42,465 nt of DNA, from the NCBI GenBank assembly GCA_904379015.1, contig CAJFHG010000021.1:1-42465 (forward strand), read 5' to 3'. Shown here piece by piece: positions 25,780-32,696 of this stretch; the stretch's first letter is position 1; every line of letters begins with the position of its first letter. A model generated the notes under the pieces. The model saw nothing but the letters and a program-made list of their open reading frames with translations, made no database searches and was not told the DNA's origin. Source of the DNA: Candidatus Paralachnospira caecorum. GTDB taxonomy: Bacteria > Bacillota > Clostridia > Lachnospirales > Lachnospiraceae. The position numbers were made by a program, and so were the translations under genes.

Positions 25780-27432
25780 TCAGCTCTGAAGCACCATCAT
25801 CAGTGCGGGAACAAACTGCTTTTTCCTGGATACGACCCCCGGCAGCGACACTGCCTGATTCTGGGGCCGGCATCCCGGAAACGCCTGTTCCAGGATCTGT
25901 TCTCCGTTCACGCTGTCGCAGAGCACCTCCGTGGATTCCTCCAGAATGCTCGTGAGCATGAAAAACAGCATGTCGACACTGTGCTTGCTCCGCATCGTCT
26001 CCAGGAACGGCGCCATCCTGGTCTTCAGATCCTGCAGCTCTTCTTCATCCATGGAACTGATCTGCGAAATACCCACCGTAGTCCCGTCCACATTAAATAC
26101 CTTGTAATCCTGATAGAAAATCTCTTTCTCTGTTTTCTGCTTCAGGTCGCTGCCCGCGGCAAACATCTCCCTGGCCAGCTGCCCCGTGTTCACGCCGGCG
26201 ATCTTTGCCAGCTGCTCCGCGGTCCGCCTGTCCACCTCCGTACAGGTGGGAGAACGGTAAAGCAGAGTATCCGATATAATGGCGCTGCACAAAAGCCCCG
26301 CTATTTCCGGGCTGATCTGCGCTCCCGCCTCCTGATACATCTGGTAAATGATCGTGGCCGTACAGCCGAGCGGCTGATTGCGGAAAAAGACCGGCGCGAT
26401 CGTCTCCAGGCTTCCCAGACGGTGATGATCGATGATCTCCAGAATATCCGCGCCCTCAATTCCTTCCACTGCCTGCGCCCGTTCATTGTGATCCACCAGG
26501 ATCACCTGCTTGCGCTTCATCCCCAGCAGGTTCCGCCTGGAGATCATGCCCTTGTAATGGCCGTCCTTGTCAAGGATCGGGAAATCCCGGTGCCGCTTGC
26601 TGGCCATAATGTCTTTGATATCGTCCGTATAATCCTCAATGTCAAAGCTGATGATATTGCTGGTCTTCATGAAATAGCCGATGGGCATGCTCTGGTTGAT
26701 CAGTCTGGCCGCCGTAAATGTATCAAAAGGTGTGGAAATGACGGTGCAGTGATGCTCCTCGGCCAGCTTTCTGATCGTCATGGACACGGGGGCTCCGTCG
26801 CAGACCACAATGCATCCCGCGTTCATTTCGATGGCGCACAGCTGGGATTCATAACGGTTGCCCAGGATCACCAGGTCGTGCTCCTCGATATAGGATTCCA
26901 TCAGATCCGGATTGGCCGCCGCCACCAGCACCTTGCCCTGACTGAAGTAATTTTTTTCATCTCCGACGATCACGACGCCTTCCAGCGTCTCCTTGATATT
27001 CATATACTGGGTATTGGCCGCCGACAGGATCGCGCTGTCGTACACGTTCATATAGGAGTTGGCAATGTCTCCGATGGTGATCAGCCCTTCCAGATAATTG
27101 TCCTTCGTGATCGGCAGCGTGACGACGCCCAGCTCCTTCATCAGACTCCAGGCCTTCTTCAGGGATATGTTGGAGCGGACGCCCTTCGTCTTCCGGATCT
27201 CAATGTCCTTGATCTGGGTTCTGACATCTTCCCTGAGCTCCGGCGCCGGAATATTGAATTTCTGAAGAACATATTCAGTTTCAGGATTGAGCATTCCCGC
27301 CCGGCATGGAATATGCTCCGTCCCTGTAATCGCCTGCTTCAGCCTTGCGTAGGCAATGGCGGAACAGATCGAATCTGTGTCGGGATTTTTATGCCCGATC
27401 ACGATCACCTTTCTTCCCGTTTCATTTACCAT
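25780..27432 (-). CDS. Manganese-dependent inorganic pyrophosphatase with CBS and DRTGG domains
   Basis: A 550-aa family II (DHH) pyrophosphatase. The DHH domain opens with VIGHKNPDTDSICSAIAYA and includes EIIDHHRLGSLE; the C-terminal DHHA2 part carries SIMDEEEL-like and MLTSILEEST segments. Between the two DHH blocks, residues about 60-250 form a regulatory insert of CBS domains interrupted by a DRTGG-like region (VLVAAANPDLMESYIEEHDLVILGNR). CBS-type enzymes of this class are known to respond to adenine nucleotides. I chose ATG 27432, with AAGGAG 7 nt ahead, since the open frame upstream adds unrelated residues. Confidence 0.9.
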   Translation of the reverse strand: MVNETGRKVIVIGHKNPDTDSICSAIAYARLKQAITGTEHIPCRAGMLNPETEYVLQKFNIPAPELREDVRTQIKDIEIRKTKGVRSNISLKKAWSLMKELGVVTLPITKDNYLEGLITIGDIANSYMNVYDSAILSAANTQYMNIKETLEGVVIVGDEKNYFSQGKVLVAAANPDLMESYIEEHDLVILGNRYESQLCAIEMNAGCIVVCDGAPVSMTIRKLAEEHHCTVISTPFDTFTAARLINQSMPIGYFMKTSNIISFDIEDYTDDIKDIMASKRHRDFPILDKDGHYKGMISRRNLLGMKRKQVILVDHNERAQAVEGIEGADILEIIDHHRLGSLETIAPVFFRNQPLGCTATIIYQMYQEAGAQISPEIAGLLCSAIISDTLLYRSPTCTEVDRRTAEQLAKIAGVNTGQLAREMFAAGSDLKQKTEKEIFYQDYKVFNVDGTTVGISQISSMDEEELQDLKTRMAPFLETMRSKHSVDMLFFMLTSILEESTEVLCDSVNGEQILEQAFPGCRPQNQAVSLPGVVSRKKQFVPALMMVLQS

Positions 27433-27748
27433 GGCCTTTCTCCTTCCCCTTGCGGTTTTCCGAAACCGTCTCCATTTCAAAAGTTTTAATATTTATACTT
27501 TATTCACGGGTTGTTCATATTTTGTTCACATTCTCTTGTTATGCTATTTGTACAAAAACAAAGGAAATCAAATCGGTTTTTCGTCAAAATGCATATAGAT
27601 TTTTCATAATTATCCCGGGGCGTTATGCTCCGGGAACTCCTCGTTTCAGGGATAATTTTATGCGATCTAGCAGGGGAACCGCGCAAATCAACAATAGAGG
27701 GTGTGTGCTACACCCTCTATTTTATGCCCGCTCCCGGGCTGTCCTTCC
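27433..27748. other. Non-coding stretch between pyrophosphatase and small membrane protein genes
   Basis: No gene is supported. It contains the terminator at 27694-27720 and a minus-strand structured element (27608-27657) in which GGGATAATT can pair with AATTATCCC or its GGG can join a competing CCGGG/CCCGG hairpin. The last 100 bases before the pyrophosphatase are AT-rich and presumably hold its promoter, but I could not pick a clear one. Confidence 0.5.
27694..27720. terminator. Intrinsic terminator downstream of the small membrane protein gene
   Basis: ATAGAGGGTGT and ACACCCTCTAT form an 11-bp perfect stem with a 5-nt loop; on the minus strand it is followed by TTGTTGATTT, on the plus strand by TTTTAT. 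Lies 28 nt after the stop codon of the gene at 27749. Confidence 0.75.
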
Positions 27749-28156
27749 TTATTGTGCCGCACTGCTTTCCTCAGCGCCTGAGCTTTCTTCTGCCGCGCTG
27801 CTCTCTTCCGCGGCTGAACTTTCTTCTGCCGCCGTCTCCTCCGCCGCGCTGCTTTCCTGTTCACTGTCTGTCTGTGCGCCAGTCTCCTCTGAAGATTCCG
27901 CTGTGGACTCCTCCAGAACGCCTGCCATGTCCTGTATTACCAGAGCATTGCTGGTATAATCCGGCTTCGCGTTCTGCGCCTGAATGTACTGGTTGCGGAT
28001 CGTAAAGCCGATGCCGGTCCCGATCCCCGCTATGACAACGATCACGACCAGAATCGTCACGACCCTGGCGATCTTTCTGTTCCGGCGCTCCTTCTGTATC
28101 AGCTCTTTTCTTTTCGCTTTCTGCTCTTTATATTTGTCTACTTTCTGCTGGCTCAT
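27749..28156 (-). CDS. Small single-pass membrane protein with low-complexity tail
   Basis: A 135-aa protein. A basic N-terminus (KVDKYKEQKAKRKELIQKER) precedes one transmembrane helix (residues about 30-55: VVTILVVIVVIAGIGTGIGF), which predicts an N-in, C-out orientation. After about residue 85 the tail is nearly all Ser, Ala and Glu with AAEESS repeats, so it would be a flexible acidic tether outside the membrane. No known family. An AAAGGA site is 12 nt from the ATG, long but usable. Promoter at 28234-28262. Resembles in composition the tail of the PrsA-like lipoprotein at 4505. Confidence 0.75.
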   Translation of the reverse strand: MSQQKVDKYKEQKAKRKELIQKERRNRKIARVVTILVVIVVIAGIGTGIGFTIRNQYIQAQNAKPDYTSNALVIQDMAGVLEESTAESSEETGAQTDSEQESSAAEETAAEESSAAEESSAAEESSGAEESSAAQ

Positions 28157-28186
28157 AATCGCAATGGTTCCTTTCTCTGCTTCTTA

Positions 28187-28226
28187 CCGGCCGACCCCGG
28201 CATTCCGCGCTTTTTTGCGGCCGGTA
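28187..28226. other. Leader hairpin of the small membrane protein gene
   Basis: ACCGGCC and GGCCGGT at the ends pair over a 26-nt loop just after the start of transcription inferred from the promoter at 28234-28262, so the mRNA 5' end starts within or right beside this hairpin. Confidence 0.4.
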
Positions 28227-28233
28227 CTTCGTT

Positions 28234-28262
28234 ATCATACCATAGATCCCCGGATTATTCAA
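28234..28262 (-). promoter_or_regulatory. Promoter of the small membrane protein gene
   Basis: TTGAAT (28257-28262), 17-bp spacer ending TGG, and TATGAT (28234-28239) on the minus strand, about 75 nt before the start codon. Confidence 0.7.
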
Positions 28263-28336
28263 GAACTTCATCGCCTGCCCCGGATGGGATTTCGCGGATT
28301 TTTCAGCCGTTCCACGAAAGCCCCCGGCAGAATTTT

Positions 28337-29296
28337 CTAGCCGCGGTCCGCGTCCACGGCCATCTTCGCGGCCCCGTAAATTCCCGCGTCATTTCCCAGG
28401 GTCGCCAGCGCCAGCTTCGCCTTTTCTTTTGTCAGGACGATCATGGGATCATAATGTTTCCGGATCAGATCCAGAAGATACTGTCCCGCTTTTGAGACAC
28501 CTCCGCCGATCACGAACAGCTCCGGATCCACCACCTGCGAAATATAACTCATGGCTCTGGCCAGATACATCATGCAGTGGTCCGCCACCCGCTGCGCCAG
28601 GGCATCCCCCGCCTTGGCGGCATCGAACACATCCTTTGCGGTTACCTTCTCTTTGTCCCGTAAAAGGGACGCTTCGCTGCTCTCCGCCAGAAACATCTCC
28701 GCGTGCCGGGCAATTCCGGTGGCAGAGGCGATCTGTTCCAGGCAGCCTCTGTTTCCGCAGTTGCAGGCATCGGGCCCCTTCCAGTTCCAGTCCATAACCA
28801 TATGTCCGATTTCTCCGCCCATGCCCTTGCTGCCGGCCACGATCCGGCCGTCAAGGATCACGCCGCCGCCCACTCCGGTTCCCAGCGTCACTGCCACCAC
28901 ATCCTTGTATCCTTTTCCGCCGCCCTGCCAGACCTCGCCCAGCGCCGCCACATTGGCGTCATTTCCGCCCTGGACCGGAATGCCCCCGAGAAGGGCGCTC
29001 AGCTCCTTCACCGGATTCATGTCCCGCATTCCGATATTGACGCAGACCTCCAGGTATCCGTCCGGGCGGATGGGCCCCGGAACTCCGATCCCGGCCCCTG
29101 CCAGACGGACACTGCCGTCCCGCATCTTGTCAAGATGCTCCCGGACGGAGGCGGCAATGTCGGGAATGACCTGCCGTCCGCCGTTTTCTTTTCTTGTCGG
29201 AATCTCCCATTTTTCCACCAGCTCCGCTCCGCTGCCGAACAGCCCCAGCTTTGCCGTCGTTCCTCCCAGATCCACTCCTGCGTATATCCGTTCCAT
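28337..29296 (-). CDS. ROK-family glucokinase
   Basis: A 319-aa sugar kinase of the ROK family, which phosphorylates glucose with ATP. The phosphate-1 loop (GVDLGGTTAKLGLF), GVGVPGPI-type loop (GAGIGVPGPIR), the active-site region GNDANVAALGE, GTGVGGGVILDGRI, the zinc-binding CNCGNRGCLE and the adenosine site (FVIGGGVSKAGQYLL) are all seen. ATG 29296 is preceded by AGGAGG at 9 nt; the alternative upstream start adds six residues. No DNA-binding domain, so it is a kinase and not a repressor. Stand-alone gene. Confidence 0.93.
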   Translation of the reverse strand: MERIYAGVDLGGTTAKLGLFGSGAELVEKWEIPTRKENGGRQVIPDIAASVREHLDKMRDGSVRLAGAGIGVPGPIRPDGYLEVCVNIGMRDMNPVKELSALLGGIPVQGGNDANVAALGEVWQGGGKGYKDVVAVTLGTGVGGGVILDGRIVAGSKGMGGEIGHMVMDWNWKGPDACNCGNRGCLEQIASATGIARHAEMFLAESSEASLLRDKEKVTAKDVFDAAKAGDALAQRVADHCMMYLARAMSYISQVVDPELFVIGGGVSKAGQYLLDLIRKHYDPMIVLTKEKAKLALATLGNDAGIYGAAKMAVDADRG

Positions 29297-29394
29297 AAAG
29301 GCAGACCTCCTCATCGCACCATTTATTTTACTGCTGCACTACTCATTTCTTTTCTTATATTTTACCCGAAATTCACAGTTTTTCAAGCTTCACA

Positions 29395-29433
29395 GAAAAG
29401 AGCAAAGCTTCCTCTGAAAAGAAGCCCTGCTCT
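29395..29433 (-). terminator. Intrinsic terminator of metK
   Basis: On the minus strand AGAGCA-GG-GCTTC pairs with GAAGC-TT-TGCTCT around a 9-nt loop, followed by TTTT. Lies 30 nt after the metK stop. Confidence 0.85.
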
Positions 29434-29462
29434 TCCATGTTCCGCGCCCTTCAGACGCCTGC

Positions 29463-30656
29463 TCAGTCGTTCAAGTATTGTTTCAGCATATCCACCTTAT
29501 CCAGACGCTCCCAGGTCAGGTCCAGATCGTTGCGTCCGAAATGGCCGTAAGCCGCCGTCTGCCTGTAAACGGGCTTTCTCAGATCCAGCATCTGAATGAT
29601 TCCCGCCGGACGCAGGTCAAAATTCCCGCGGATGATCTCCACCAGTCTTTCATCGGAAAGCTTTCCTGTTCCGAAGGTGTCCACCATAATGGACGTGGGA
29701 CGCGCCACTCCGATGGCGTAGGACAGCTGGATCTCGCACTTGTCCGCCAGACCGGCAGCCACCAGATTCTTCGCCACATAACGGGCCGCGTAAGCGCCGG
29801 AACGGTCAACCTTTGTGCAGTCCTTTCCGGAAAAGGCTCCGCCGCCGTGCCTTGCGTAGCCGCCGTAGCTGTCGACAATAATCTTTCTTCCGGTCAGTCC
29901 GCTGTCGCCGTGGGGTCCGCCGATCACGAAGCGGCCGGTGGGATTGATGAAGATTTTTGTTTCACTGTCCACCATTTCCGCGGGAAGCACCGGATCCAGC
30001 ACATACTTCCTGATGTCCTGATGGATCTGCTCCTGCGTCACATCCGGATCATGCTGCGCGGAGATCACCACCGCGTCCAGGCGGACAGGCTTTCCGTTTT
30101 CATCATATTCCACTGTCACCTGGCTCTTTCCGTCGGGCCGCAGGTACTTCAGCGTGCCGTCCTTTCTGACCCTGGTCAGCTGCTTTGCCAGCTTGTGGGC
30201 CAGCGCGATGGGATACGGCATATATTCCTCTGTTTCATTGGTGGCATAGCCGAACATCATGCCCTGGTCGCCCGCGCCGATGGCTTCGATCTCTTCATCG
30301 GACATGGTATGCTCCTTTGCCTCCAGGGCGCGGTCCACGCCCATGGCAATATCGCTGGACTGTTCGTCGATCGCGGTCAGCACCGCGCAGGTATGCCCGT
30401 CAAACCCATATTCTGATTTATCATAGCCAATTTCCAGGATGGTGTCTCTTACGATTTTCTGGATATCTACATAAGCCTTGGTGGTGATCTCGCCCATCAC
30501 CATCACAAATCCCGTATTGGTGCAGGTTTCGCAGGCCACCCGGCTCATGGGATCCTGCCGGAGCAGTTCATCAAGGATCGCGTCTGAGATCGCGTCGCAC
30601 ATTTTATCCGGATGTCCCTCAGTAACGGACTCGGATGTAAACAAGTATCTTTCCAT
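29463..30656 (-). CDS. metK: S-adenosylmethionine synthetase
   Basis: A 397-aa MetK that makes SAM from methionine and ATP. Motifs: [20 protein letters not shown] at the start, [12 protein letters not shown], and the phosphate-binding [18 protein letters not shown], followed by GGGAFSGKD. Full length. AAAGGAG lies 4 nt before the ATG. A SAM-I riboswitch with its own terminator is 180-320 nt upstream, so the gene is repressed when SAM is high. Confidence 0.98.
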   Translation of the reverse strand: MERYLFTSESVTEGHPDKMCDAISDAILDELLRQDPMSRVACETCTNTGFVMVMGEITTKAYVDIQKIVRDTILEIGYDKSEYGFDGHTCAVLTAIDEQSSDIAMGVDRALEAKEHTMSDEEIEAIGAGDQGMMFGYATNETEEYMPYPIALAHKLAKQLTRVRKDGTLKYLRPDGKSQVTVEYDENGKPVRLDAVVISAQHDPDVTQEQIHQDIRKYVLDPVLPAEMVDSETKIFINPTGRFVIGGPHGDSGLTGRKIIVDSYGGYARHGGGAFSGKDCTKVDRSGAYAARYVAKNLVAAGLADKCEIQLSYAIGVARPTSIMVDTFGTGKLSDERLVEIIRGNFDLRPAGIIQMLDLRKPVYRQTAAYGHFGRNDLDLTWERLDKVDMLKQYLND

Positions 30657-30836
30657 ATTTCTCCTTTCTGCTGTTTCTGCCTGTACGTCAAAGCAGTCTC
30701 TTTTCCCGAACCATTGGTTCTGCAGGGAACAGGATTCCCGCGCCGGATCGCTTCAGCGATATATTCCACTCCGCCGCAGTGCGATCCTGCGGAGCATTTT
30801 TGTTTCACAGGGAACGCCGTTTCCTGTGAAACAAAA
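30657..30836. repeat. Train of five hairpins between the riboswitch terminator and metK
   Basis: Going from the riboswitch toward metK: a long stem (TTTGTTTCACAGG type, 30798-30834), CCGCAG/CTGCGG (30774-30792), ATCGC/GCGAT (30747-30761), GGGAA/TTCCC (30724-30738), and GAACC/GGTTC (30710-30722). The first two are the repeat copy B (30772-30836) that matches 12976-13040. They lie in the 5' leader read only if transcription passes the riboswitch terminator. Confidence 0.7.
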
Positions 30837-30837
30837 G

Positions 30838-30980
30838 AAAAAGCCCGCGTAAGCGGACTCGATCGCATTTGTATCAAATCCTCTTATTGTTCGATCACTC
30901 GCTCAGGTTGGCACCTTCCGCTCAGGGGGTTGCCGTGGCTTCTCAGGTCCTCTGTACCTCCACCACTCTGAATAAGGGAA
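30838..30980 (-). promoter_or_regulatory. SAM-I (S-box) riboswitch with terminator, upstream of metK
   Basis: On the minus strand the aptamer runs 30980-30881: a CTTATTCAGAG...GGTGGAGG start, a GAAGCCACGGCAACC core, GGAAGGTGCCAACC, and GATCGAACAATAAGAG closing P1 (CTTATT with AATAAG). It is followed by a terminator, GTCCGC-TTAC-GCGGGC (30843-30858) with TTTTT (30838-30842). Matches the established SAM-I class; binding SAM should favour the terminator. Confidence 0.95.
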
Positions 30981-30989
30981 TTGCAGACT

Positions 30990-31140
30990 CTCTTTATGAA
31001 ATTGTAATCTGTCTGCCGGGGCGGCTGTCCCGGGGACCGGCCATGCCCTCCGCAGAAAGTACAGGCAATACATGTGTACTGTAGTGTATTGTATGCTGCC
31101 CGAATTGCCGTACAGCATCCATACGGCAGATCACGACTAT
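30990..31140 (-). other. Long 5' leader between promoter and riboswitch
   Basis: About 150 nt lie between the predicted start of transcription and the aptamer. Two hairpins are visible: TGCCGTA/TACGGCA (about 31105-31127) and CAATACA/TGTATTG (about 31066-31091), plus a GC-rich CCGG stem near 31012-31045. No gene is supported. Confidence 0.35.
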
Positions 31141-31169
31141 AAAATAACGCAGTTTTCACGGGCTGTCAA
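31141..31169 (-). promoter_or_regulatory. Promoter of the metK riboswitch transcript
   Basis: Perfect TTGACA (31164-31169), 17-bp spacer, and TATTTT (31141-31146) on the minus strand. It lies 34 nt past the murA stop codon. Confidence 0.65.
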
Positions 31170-31202
31170 GCAGTTTAGAAAAATTTCATGAACGGCCGCC
31201 GG

Positions 31203-32492
31203 TCACACTGCCTCCAGCTTCAGCCGCCTCACATCCTTCTCATCTTCTGCCTGTTCGATATCGGCTCCAAGAGAGCGGAGCTTCTCATCAAACCGCTCGT
31301 AGCCTCTCAGGATATATTTGGTCTCATCCACCACGGTATAGCCCTCCGCTCCGAGACCGGCCAGCACCAGCGCCGCTCCGGCTCTCAGGTCCGGCGCGCT
31401 CACATCTGCCCCGGTCAGGCGGCTGACACCGTTGATCACCGCCACATTGCCTTCCACCTTGATATCCGCGCCCATCCTGGCCAGCTCATCCACATATTTG
31501 AACCGGTTCTCGAAAATACTCTCCGTCACCATGCTGGTTCCCTCTGCCACAGACAGCGCCACGGAAATCTGAGGCTGCATATCCGTAGGAAATCCGGGAT
31601 AAGGAAGGGTCTTTACATGGGTATGGCGCAGTCTTGATTTGCAGACAACACGCACCGCGTCGTCAAACTCCACCACCTCGCAGCCCATCTCGATCAGCTT
31701 CGCGGAAATGGCCTCCAGATGCTTGGGGATCACGTTTTTCACTGTCACGTCCCCTCTGGTCACGGCTGCCGCGAACATAAAAGTCCCGGCTTCGATCTGA
31801 TCGGGAATGATGGAATATACGGTCCCGTGAAGCCTCTGCACGCCGCGGATGCGGATGATATCAGTTCCCGCGCCCTTGATATTGGCGCCCATGCTGTTGA
31901 GCATATTGGCCACGTCCACAATATGAGGCTCTTTCGCCGCGTTTTCCAGAATGGTATTGCCGTCAGCCAATGCCGCCGCCAGCATGATATTGATGGTCGC
32001 GCCCACGGAAACCACGTCCAGATAAATGTGGCCGCCGCTTAAATGGTCCGCGCTGGCCACCACCATGCCGTGATCCACCTCAGCTCTGGCGCCGAGGCCG
32101 CGGAAGCCCTTCAGGTGCTGGTCGATGGGCCGGCTTCCGATATTGCAGCCGCCCGGAAGAGACACTTCGGCCCTCCTGTATTTTCCAAGGAGCGCGCCCA
32201 GAAGATAATAGGACGCGCGGATCCGCTTGATATAGTCATCGTTTACCCGGATCGTATTGATCGCGCTTCCGTTGATGCGGACCGTATGCGGGTCCAGACG
32301 GCAGACAGCAGCGCCGATGCCTTCGATCGCCTCCAACAGTACATTGATGTCCCGCACATCCGGCAGGTTTTCTATCACCACATCCTCATCGGACATGATC
32401 GCAGCCGCTAAAATGCCCAGAGCCGCGTTTTTCGCGCCTCCGATCACGACGTCACCCACCAGCGGGCTGCCGCCTTTTATCACATATTGCAT
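31203..32492 (-). CDS. murA: UDP-N-acetylglucosamine 1-carboxyvinyltransferase MurA
   Basis: A 429-aa EPSP-synthase-fold enzyme, the first committed step of peptidoglycan synthesis. The catalytic cysteine loop PGGCNIGSRPIDQHLKGFRGLG is intact, so the protein should be active and fosfomycin-sensitive in principle. GGAKNAALGILAAAI near the start and the closing RAGAALVLAGLGAEG region agree with MurA. GAGGTG is 5 nt before the ATG. Firmicutes often carry two murA paralogues; neighbourhood (ywmB two genes away) is like that of the second copy. Promoter at 32565-32593. Confidence 0.97.
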   Translation of the reverse strand: MQYVIKGGSPLVGDVVIGGAKNAALGILAAAIMSDEDVVIENLPDVRDINVLLEAIEGIGAAVCRLDPHTVRINGSAINTIRVNDDYIKRIRASYYLLGALLGKYRRAEVSLPGGCNIGSRPIDQHLKGFRGLGARAEVDHGMVVASADHLSGGHIYLDVVSVGATINIMLAAALADGNTILENAAKEPHIVDVANMLNSMGANIKGAGTDIIRIRGVQRLHGTVYSIIPDQIEAGTFMFAAAVTRGDVTVKNVIPKHLEAISAKLIEMGCEVVEFDDAVRVVCKSRLRHTHVKTLPYPGFPTDMQPQISVALSVAEGTSMVTESIFENRFKYVDELARMGADIKVEGNVAVINGVSRLTGADVSAPDLRAGAALVLAGLGAEGYTVVDETKYILRGYERFDEKLRSLGADIEQAEDEKDVRRLKLEAV

Positions 32493-32564
32493 GATGACAC
32501 CTCATCTATATCTCTCATATTAAAAGGACCCCAGTCCTGACCGCCAAGGTATTGCTATTGATTT

Positions 32565-32593
32565 ATTATAGCAATCTCTTTCTTATTTGTAAA
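32565..32593 (-). promoter_or_regulatory. Promoter of murA with overlapping inverted repeat
   Basis: TTTACA (32588-32593), 17-bp spacer ending TGC (extended -10) and perfect TATAAT (32565-32570). An inverted repeat ATTGCTA/TAGCAAT (about 32551-32574) overlaps the -10 box, so a repressor could bind there. Confidence 0.75.
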
Positions 32594-32696
32594 ATCATTT
32601 TTAATTTTTGTAAGATTTCCTTAATTTCACCGGGCTGTCAGGAACCGTTCCGGGCATGGTGCCCACACATCCCGCCTTCCGGTTTCCATTTTCCGG

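Noticed and set aside
25981-27489. Long plus-strand open frame opposite the pyrophosphatase
   Set aside because: Shadow of a real minus-strand gene with clear DHH and CBS motifs; no start signal.
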